Shown here: positions 6,579-10,102 of the stretch, in pieces
How positions within the stretch are numbered: position 1 is the stretch's first letter
How the letters are laid out: the number at the start of each line of letters is the position of its first letter
Assembly: GCA_945896935.1 (NCBI GenBank)
Contig: CAMDER010000053.1
Coordinates: forward strand, 1-10,102
Reading direction: 5' to 3'
Origin: Bifidobacterium breve
GTDB taxonomy: Bacteria; Actinomycetota; Acidimicrobiia; Acidimicrobiales; Ilumatobacteraceae
Length of the DNA stretch: 10,102 nt
Notes under the pieces: generated by a model
The model's database searches: none
What the model was told of the DNA's origin: nothing
Seen by the model: the letters and a program-made list of their open reading frames with translations, nothing else
Position numbers and translations under genes: made by a program

Positions 6579-7121
6579 ATGTCACGTATCGGTAAAGCAC
6601 TTATTCCCGTCCCGGCAGGTGTTGACGTTTCCATTAGTGGAAGCTCAGTGACTGTTAAGGGTCCGAAGGGATCTTTGAGTCGCGATCTTGTTGGTGGAAT
6701 CACTGTTCGTCAAGACGAAGGCAACTTGGTTGTCGAGCGTCCGAACGACGAGCGTGAATCACGTAGCTTGCACGGCCTCAGCCGCGCCTTGATCAACAAC
6801 ATGGTCGTTGGCGTCACCACTGGTTTCGCTAAAGAACTCGACATCGTCGGCGTTGGTTACCGCGCCGAGTTGAAGGGCTCAAACGCCATTCGTCTCAACC
6901 TTGGTTTTTCACATCCCGTTGATGTGGAAGCTCCTGCAGGTGTCACTTTTGAAGTGCCCGTGCAGACCAAGATCATCGTGAAAGGCATCGACAAAGAAAC
7001 TGTCGGCCAAGTAGCTGCCAACATTCGTTCCATTCGTAAGCCTGAGCCCTACAAGGGCAAGGGTGTGCGTTACCTGGACGAGAAGATTCTGCGCAAGGCC
7101 GGCAAAGCCGGCAAGAAGTAA
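6579..7121 (+). CDS. rplF: 50S ribosomal protein L6
   Basis: This 180-residue L6 has two similar domains. The first begins MSRIGKALIPVPAGVDVSIS and includes VTVKGPKGSLSRDL (24-37). The second begins near 83 with FAKELDIVGVGYRAELKG. It carries the C-terminal rRNA-binding signature RKPEPYKGKGVRYLDEKI (153-170). L6 sits near the factor-binding centre and the sarcin-ricin loop, where elongation factors act. AGGAGA at 6569-6574 precedes the ATG. The last codons include a small repeated DNA stretch encoding AGKAGK, noted separately among the findings. Confidence 0.97.
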   Translation: MSRIGKALIPVPAGVDVSISGSSVTVKGPKGSLSRDLVGGITVRQDEGNLVVERPNDERESRSLHGLSRALINNMVVGVTTGFAKELDIVGVGYRAELKGSNAIRLNLGFSHPVDVEAPAGVTFEVPVQTKIIVKGIDKETVGQVAANIRSIRKPEPYKGKGVRYLDEKILRKAGKAGKK

Positions 7122-7152
7122 TGCCGAGAAAAGATTCCGGTAGGGAGATCCA

Positions 7153-7518
7153 ATGAGCAAGATCAGTAAAGAGCGTCGTGAGAGTCGCCTTGTACGTCAC
7201 AACCGAGTTCGTAAGAAGATCCACGGCACCGCCGAGCGTCCGCGCTTGTCGCTGTACCGTTCAAACAAGCACCTCATGCTTCAGGTCATCAACGACGATC
7301 TTGGTGTGACGATCACATCGGTGTCATCGAACGAGCCGGCATTGCGTGCCGCTGGTGGAAGCACTGTTGAAATCGCTAAGGCTTTAGGTGCAACTGTTGC
7401 GCAGCGGGCTCAAGCAATTGGTGTCAAGAAAGTTGTTTTCGATCGCGGTGGATACTTGTACCACGGTCGTGTCGCTGCGGTTGCTGAAGCCGCTCGTGAA
7501 GCAGGTCTGGAGTTCTGA
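7153..7518 (+). CDS. rplR: 50S ribosomal protein L18
   Basis: This 121-residue L18 binds 5S rRNA together with L5 and helps bring it to the large subunit. It has the basic N-terminus MSKISKERRESRLVRHNRVR (1-20) and GTAERPRLSLYRSNKHLMLQ (25-44). The conserved C-terminal block is VVFDRGGYLYHGRVAAVAEA (94-113), ending REAGLEF. Length is typical. The 31-base gap after rplF is one of the larger ones here. The ribosome-binding site AGGGAGA (7142-7148) lies in it. The stop overlaps the rpsE start as TGATG. Confidence 0.97.
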   Translation: MSKISKERRESRLVRHNRVRKKIHGTAERPRLSLYRSNKHLMLQVINDDLGVTITSVSSNEPALRAAGGSTVEIAKALGATVAQRAQAIGVKKVVFDRGGYLYHGRVAAVAEAAREAGLEF

Positions 7519-8165
7519 TGACGAATACACCAAACAATCCCAATCCCAATCCCCGTTCAGGTGGACCTGGCGGCGGAAACCCGCGCCAAGGTGATCGTCC
7601 GCCTCCGGGCATGGGCAACACCCCCGAAGGTGGCCGTGAGTCACGCGTGATTCACATCAACCGCGTTGCCAAGGTTGTGAAGGGTGGTCGTCGCTTCTCA
7701 TTCACCGCACTTGTTGTGGTTGGTGATGGCAACGGTCGCGTTGGTCTCGGTTACGGAAAGGCCAAGGAAGTTCCGTTGGCCATCCAAAAGGGAACCGAAG
7801 ATGCCAAGCGCAACATGTTCTCGGTTGCCCTCGCTGGCAGCACCATCATGCACCCCGTGATTGGCATCTTGGGTGCTGGTCGCGTGATGCTCAAGCCAGC
7901 AGCTCCTGGTACCGGTGTTATCGCCGGCGGTGCTGCTCGCATCATTCTTGAAGAGGCTGGCATTCACGATGTGTTGGCCAAGTCACTTGGTTCATCCAAT
8001 GCCATCAACGTGGCCCGCGCCACCATCAACGGACTGCAGTCATTGCAGCGTCCCGATGAAGTCGCGGCTCGTCGTGGCATTCCCGCCGATAGTTTCGTAC
8101 CGAAGGGCTTGCTCAAGGCCTACAACGAAACCAAGCGCGCCGTTGCTGCAGGAGAAAGTCACTGA
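7518..8165 (+). CDS. rpsE: 30S ribosomal protein S5 with Pro/Gly/Asn-rich N-terminal extension
   Basis: The S5 core runs from about residue 40. Its double-stranded-RNA-binding-like domain has INRVAKVVKGGRRFSFTALV (47-66), then GDGNGRVGLGYGKAKEVPLA (69-88). The C-terminal domain has GRVMLKPAAPGTGVIAGGAA and ends in VAARRGIPADSF plus a short tail. S5 lies at the mRNA entry channel with S3 and S4 and affects decoding accuracy. At 215 residues it is longer than the E. coli protein (167), mainly because residues 1-39 are a low-complexity leader rich in Asn, Pro and Gly. GGAG at 7509-7512, 5 bases before the ATG, supports this start, and the overlap with the rplR stop agrees with it. Confidence 0.97.
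   Translation: MTNTPNNPNPNPRSGGPGGGNPRQGDRPPPGMGNTPEGGRESRVIHINRVAKVVKGGRRFSFTALVVVGDGNGRVGLGYGKAKEVPLAIQKGTEDAKRNMFSVALAGSTIMHPVIGILGAGRVMLKPAAPGTGVIAGGAARIILEEAGIHDVLAKSLGSSNAINVARATINGLQSLQRPDEVAARRGIPADSFVPKGLLKAYNETKRAVAAGESH
7536..7553 (+). repeat. Three tandem AATCCC hexamers in rpsE
   Basis: Three perfect copies of AATCCC lie in tandem near the 5' end of rpsE and encode alternating Asn and Pro residues. As the unit is 6 bases, gain or loss of a copy would keep the reading frame and only change the length of the disordered S5 leader. The repeat is short and may simply reflect the low-complexity protein sequence. Confidence 0.75.
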
Positions 8166-8167
8166 TT

Positions 8168-8395
8168 ATGGCTACCTACCAAACAGTCGTTCACACTGGT
8201 CCCACCATCACGGTGACCCAGATCAGGTCGAGTACTCATGCCAAGCCCAAGAGCCGCGGAACACTGCGCGCCCTTGGCCTTGGTCGTATTGGCAAGTCCA
8301 ATACGTTGCCCGACCGCCCCGAAATTCGCGGCATGATTGCCCGAGTGCCCCACCTCATCGAAGTTTCATCTTCGACTGATTCGAAGGAGAGCTGA
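8168..8395 (+). CDS. rpmD: 50S ribosomal protein L30
   Basis: This small protein contains the L30 core at about 13-64: ITVTQIRSSTHAKPKSRGTL (13-32), the signature RALGLGRIGKSNTLPDR, and RGMIARVPHLIEV. L30 is a single-domain large-subunit protein that contacts 23S and 5S rRNA; it is absent from some lineages. At 75 residues it exceeds the common ~60 by a ~12-residue N-terminal leader and a Ser-rich tail (SSSTDSKES). The ATG is 2 bases after the rpsE stop, with GGAG at 8151-8154 rather far upstream, so coupling to rpsE is likely. No ATG or GTG codon closer to the core was found. Confidence 0.94.
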   Translation: MATYQTVVHTGPTITVTQIRSSTHAKPKSRGTLRALGLGRIGKSNTLPDRPEIRGMIARVPHLIEVSSSTDSKES

Positions 8396-8398
8396 CCA

Positions 8399-8890
8399 AT
8401 GCGCGTTGACGAATTAGCACCAGCACCTGGTTCAACCCATCCAAAAAAGCGACTTGGTCGCGGTATCGGTGGCAAGGGCGGAAAGACTGCCGGTCGCGGT
8501 ACCAAGGGTCAGCACTCACGTGGTCGCGGCAAGGTTGCGCGTGGCTTCGAAGGTGGACAGATGCCCCTCAAGCAGCGTGTTCCGAAGTTGAAGGGTTTCA
8601 ATAACCCATTCCGCATCGAATACCAGGGTGTCAACCTTGACACCATCAACGAACTCGAAGATGCACTTGTCAATCCCGAGGTCTTAACGGCCGCTGGCGT
8701 GTTGCACAAGAACGTTTTCGTCAAAGTTCTTGGTCGTGGACAGATCACCCGCAAGGTTGATGTTCATGTTCACGGTGCATCGAAGGCTGCTCAGGCTGCC
8801 ATCGAAGCTGCCGGCGGTTCCGTCACCATCATTCCGTTGCCGTACAAGGTTCGCCCTGCAGCTAACGGCAACCAGTTCACCAACCGCTGA
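8399..8890 (+). CDS. rplO: 50S ribosomal protein L15
   Basis: This 163-residue L15 has the classic Gly/Arg/Lys-rich extended N-terminus: MRVDELAPAPGSTHPKKRLG (1-20), then RGIGGKGGKTAGRGTKGQHS (21-40). GFEGGQMPLKQRVPKLKGF follows. The globular C-terminal domain has VNLDTINELED, VKVLGRGQITRKVDVHVHGA and ASKAAQAAIEAAGGSV. L15 threads into 23S rRNA domains II and V during late assembly. AAGGAG at 8384-8389 lies in the end of rpmD, 9 bases before the ATG. The length is slightly above the E. coli protein (144). It is the last ribosomal protein gene in the window and is followed by the largest gap, before secY. Confidence 0.97.
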   Translation: MRVDELAPAPGSTHPKKRLGRGIGGKGGKTAGRGTKGQHSRGRGKVARGFEGGQMPLKQRVPKLKGFNNPFRIEYQGVNLDTINELEDALVNPEVLTAAGVLHKNVFVKVLGRGQITRKVDVHVHGASKAAQAAIEAAGGSVTIIPLPYKVRPAANGNQFTNR

Positions 8891-8938
8891 TTTCGGGCTT
8901 CCCGATTTTCATCAGCCGCTAGAACCTGAGGAGACCAC
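8891..8938 (+). terminator. rplO-secY gap with small hairpin and T-run (possible weak terminator or attenuator)
   Basis: This 48-base gap is the longest in the window. Directly after the rplO stop, TCGGG (8893-8897) and CCCGA (8901-8905) can form a 5-bp stem with a CTT loop, followed by TTTT (8906-8909). That is the layout of a Rho-independent terminator, but the stem is short and the T-run is brief, so it would be leaky at best. The rest of the gap holds the secY ribosome-binding site. I see no convincing promoter here. Inferred role: lowering transcription into secY relative to the ribosomal proteins; chance is a fair alternative. Confidence 0.3.
8928..8933 (+). promoter_or_regulatory. Ribosome-binding site for secY
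   Basis: GAGGAG lies 5 bases before the GTG at 8939. It decides the secY start: there is no ATG in the right place, and the sequence from this GTG onward gives the usual SecY N-terminus. Confidence 0.8.
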
Positions 8939-10102
8939 GTGCTGTCGAACTTGAAGAACATCTTCAAGGTCCCGGACCTACGGAACAAGATTTTGTTCAC
9001 GGTCATGATGGTGTTGTTGTATCGCCTTGGCGCGCACATTCGCGTTCCAGGTATCGATGACCAAGCGGTTCGCCAATTACGCGAATCCGCGCGTGAACAA
9101 GGTGCGCTTGGCTTCTTGAACTTGTTCTCGGGTGGAGCGTTCTCATCGTTCGCCATTTTTGCTTTGGGCATCATGCCGTACATCACGTCAAGCATCATCA
9201 TGCAGGTGTTGACGGTCGTGATTCCGAAGCTTGAAGAGTGGCAACAAGAAGGTGCAACTGGTCAGCGCAAGATCACGCAGTGGACGCGTTACGTAGCGAT
9301 TGCGATTGCAACTTTGCAGGGCGCTGGCTTGACATTCATTTTCGGCCAAGGAAAAGGTTCAGCTTTCTTTACCGCATCTGCCAATGCTCCCGACATCGTG
9401 TTGTTGCCAGACGGCATGTGGCCTCGTGGTTTGCTCGTGATTGTTTCACTTGTTGCTGGTACGGCACTGTTGATGTGGATGGGTGAACTCATCAGTCAAC
9501 GCGGTATTGGTAATGGTATGAGCATTTTGATTTTCGCATCGATTGTGAGCTCACTGCCCTTTAGTTACTACTCAATTCTGCAAAGCAAGAAGTGGGTCGT
9601 GTTTGCAATTCTCGTGGCGGTCTCAATCGGCATCTTGGTTGCAGTAGTGCGTGTCGAACTTGGTCAACGCCGCATTCCCGTACAGTTCGCCAAGCGTGTT
9701 GTTGGACGTCGTATGTATGGTGGTCAAAGTACGTACATTCCGCTCAAGGTCAACCAGGCTGGCGTTGTTCCGATTATTTTCGCGAGCTCGGTGATGTTGT
9801 TACCAGTGCTTGTCACCAACGTCATCGGTGGTGCAGGAGGCTGGCGTCGTACGGTCACCGAATGGGTCGATCGCAACTTGGTGTCGTCTCAAGGAACGCT
9901 ATACATCGTGTCGTTCGCGTTGTTGATCATCGCGTTTGCATATTTCTATAACTCCATTGCTTTCGATCCAATTCGTCAAGCCGATCAGATTCGTCGTCAA
10001 GGTGGATTCATTCCTGGTATTCGTCCCGGACCACAAACCGAGCGTTATCTCGCCAAGACCGTGAACCGCATTACGTTGCCGGGTGCTTTGTTCGTCGCTT
10101 TC
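8939..10102 (+). CDS. secY: Protein translocase subunit SecY (partial, 3' end beyond window)
   Basis: An open frame of 388 codons runs from GTG 8939 to the window end without a stop. SecY is the channel subunit of the SecYEG translocon in the cytoplasmic membrane; full proteins are about 430-440 residues, so roughly the last 50 are missing. It begins MLSNLKNIFKVPDLRNKILF, with first membrane helix about 17-34 and RVPG after it. The plug and helix 2 follow (FLNLFSGGAFSSFAIFALGI, 59-78). Next come the loop with GATGQRKITQWTRY, helices 3-5 with GELISQRGIGNGMS between helices 4 and 5, and the cytosolic loop QRRIPVQFAKRVVGRR (243-258). The ribosome- and SecA-binding C5 loop has RRQGGFIPGIRPGPQTERYL (352-371). 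No key region seen is damaged. secY closing the spc cluster is the normal order. Confidence 0.97.
   Translation, partial: MLSNLKNIFKVPDLRNKILFTVMMVLLYRLGAHIRVPGIDDQAVRQLRESAREQGALGFLNLFSGGAFSSFAIFALGIMPYITSSIIMQVLTVVIPKLEEWQQEGATGQRKITQWTRYVAIAIATLQGAGLTFIFGQGKGSAFFTASANAPDIVLLPDGMWPRGLLVIVSLVAGTALLMWMGELISQRGIGNGMSILIFASIVSSLPFSYYSILQSKKWVVFAILVAVSIGILVAVVRVELGQRRIPVQFAKRVVGRRMYGGQSTYIPLKVNQAGVVPIIFASSVMLLPVLVTNVIGGAGGWRRTVTEWVDRNLVSSQGTLYIVSFALLIIAFAYFYNSIAFDPIRQADQIRRQGGFIPGIRPGPQTERYLAKTVNRITLPGALFVAF

Noticed and set aside
8637..8665. TTGACA inside rplO as a -35 box for a secY promoter
   Set aside because: The hexamer 17 bases downstream is GATGCA, a poor -10 match. TTGAC also recurs in several genes here from Leu/Val-Asp/Thr codons, for example in rplV and secY, so it carries little information.
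8791..9201. 136-codon open frame on the minus strand across rplO and secY
   Set aside because: It lies antisense to the conserved end of rplO and the start of secY; its sequence resembles no family I know and it has no ribosome-binding site I could see.
1..10102. A hidden defence, mobile or otherwise novel system
   Set aside because: Almost every base is accounted for by conserved ribosomal protein genes and secY in their usual order, with no insertion, no foreign gene and no unexplained gap above 50 bases.

Overview
This window is a densely packed, all-plus-strand run through the S10 and spc ribosomal-protein gene clusters of a bacterium. It opens inside the 3' end of rplC and continues rplD-rplW-rplB-rpsS-rplV-rpsC-rplP-rpmC-rpsQ (S10 part). 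It then goes straight on into rplN-rplX-rplE-rpsN-rpsH-rplF-rplR-rpsE-rpmD-rplO-secY (spc part) and leaves through secY, which is cut by the window end. Twenty-one genes are present, nineteen of them complete. There is no gene-free stretch longer than about 50 bases, and I see no tRNA, rRNA, mobile element, CRISPR array or minus-strand gene.

The organism is most likely an actinobacterium, possibly of the Acidimicrobiia type. The reasons are a moderate base composition (somewhat above half G+C by eye), a short zinc-binding S14 with four cysteines, long charged C-terminal tails on L22 and S3, an N-terminally extended S5, and a GTG start on secY. This placement is inference from protein features; a tree of the concatenated ribosomal proteins would settle it. 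The codon pattern favours TTG for leucine and CGT/CGC for arginine throughout, which argues against recent transfer of any single gene.

Most genes are spaced 0 to 30 bases apart and several overlap: TGATG at rplD/rplW, rplV/rpsC and rplR/rpsE; TAATG at rpsS/rplV; ATGA at rplX/rplE. This suggests translational coupling along one long transcript. The rpsQ-rplN junction, where the S10 and spc operons are separate in E. coli, has only 25 bases here with no visible terminator, so the two clusters probably form one unit. The one junction with a possible transcriptional signal is rplO-secY. That 48-base gap contains a small GC-rich hairpin followed by four T's, which could reduce transcription from the ribosomal-protein genes into the translocon gene.

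The gene products build the large subunit (L2, L3, L4, L5, L6, L14, L15, L16, L18, L22, L23, L24, L29, L30) and the small subunit (S3, S5, S8, S14, S17, S19). SecY forms the membrane channel that receives nascent proteins from the ribosome exit, near L23, L24 and L29. This is an ordinary core-genome region: I found no undescribed system. The points worth a second look are lineage-type protein tails and the hairpin before secY.
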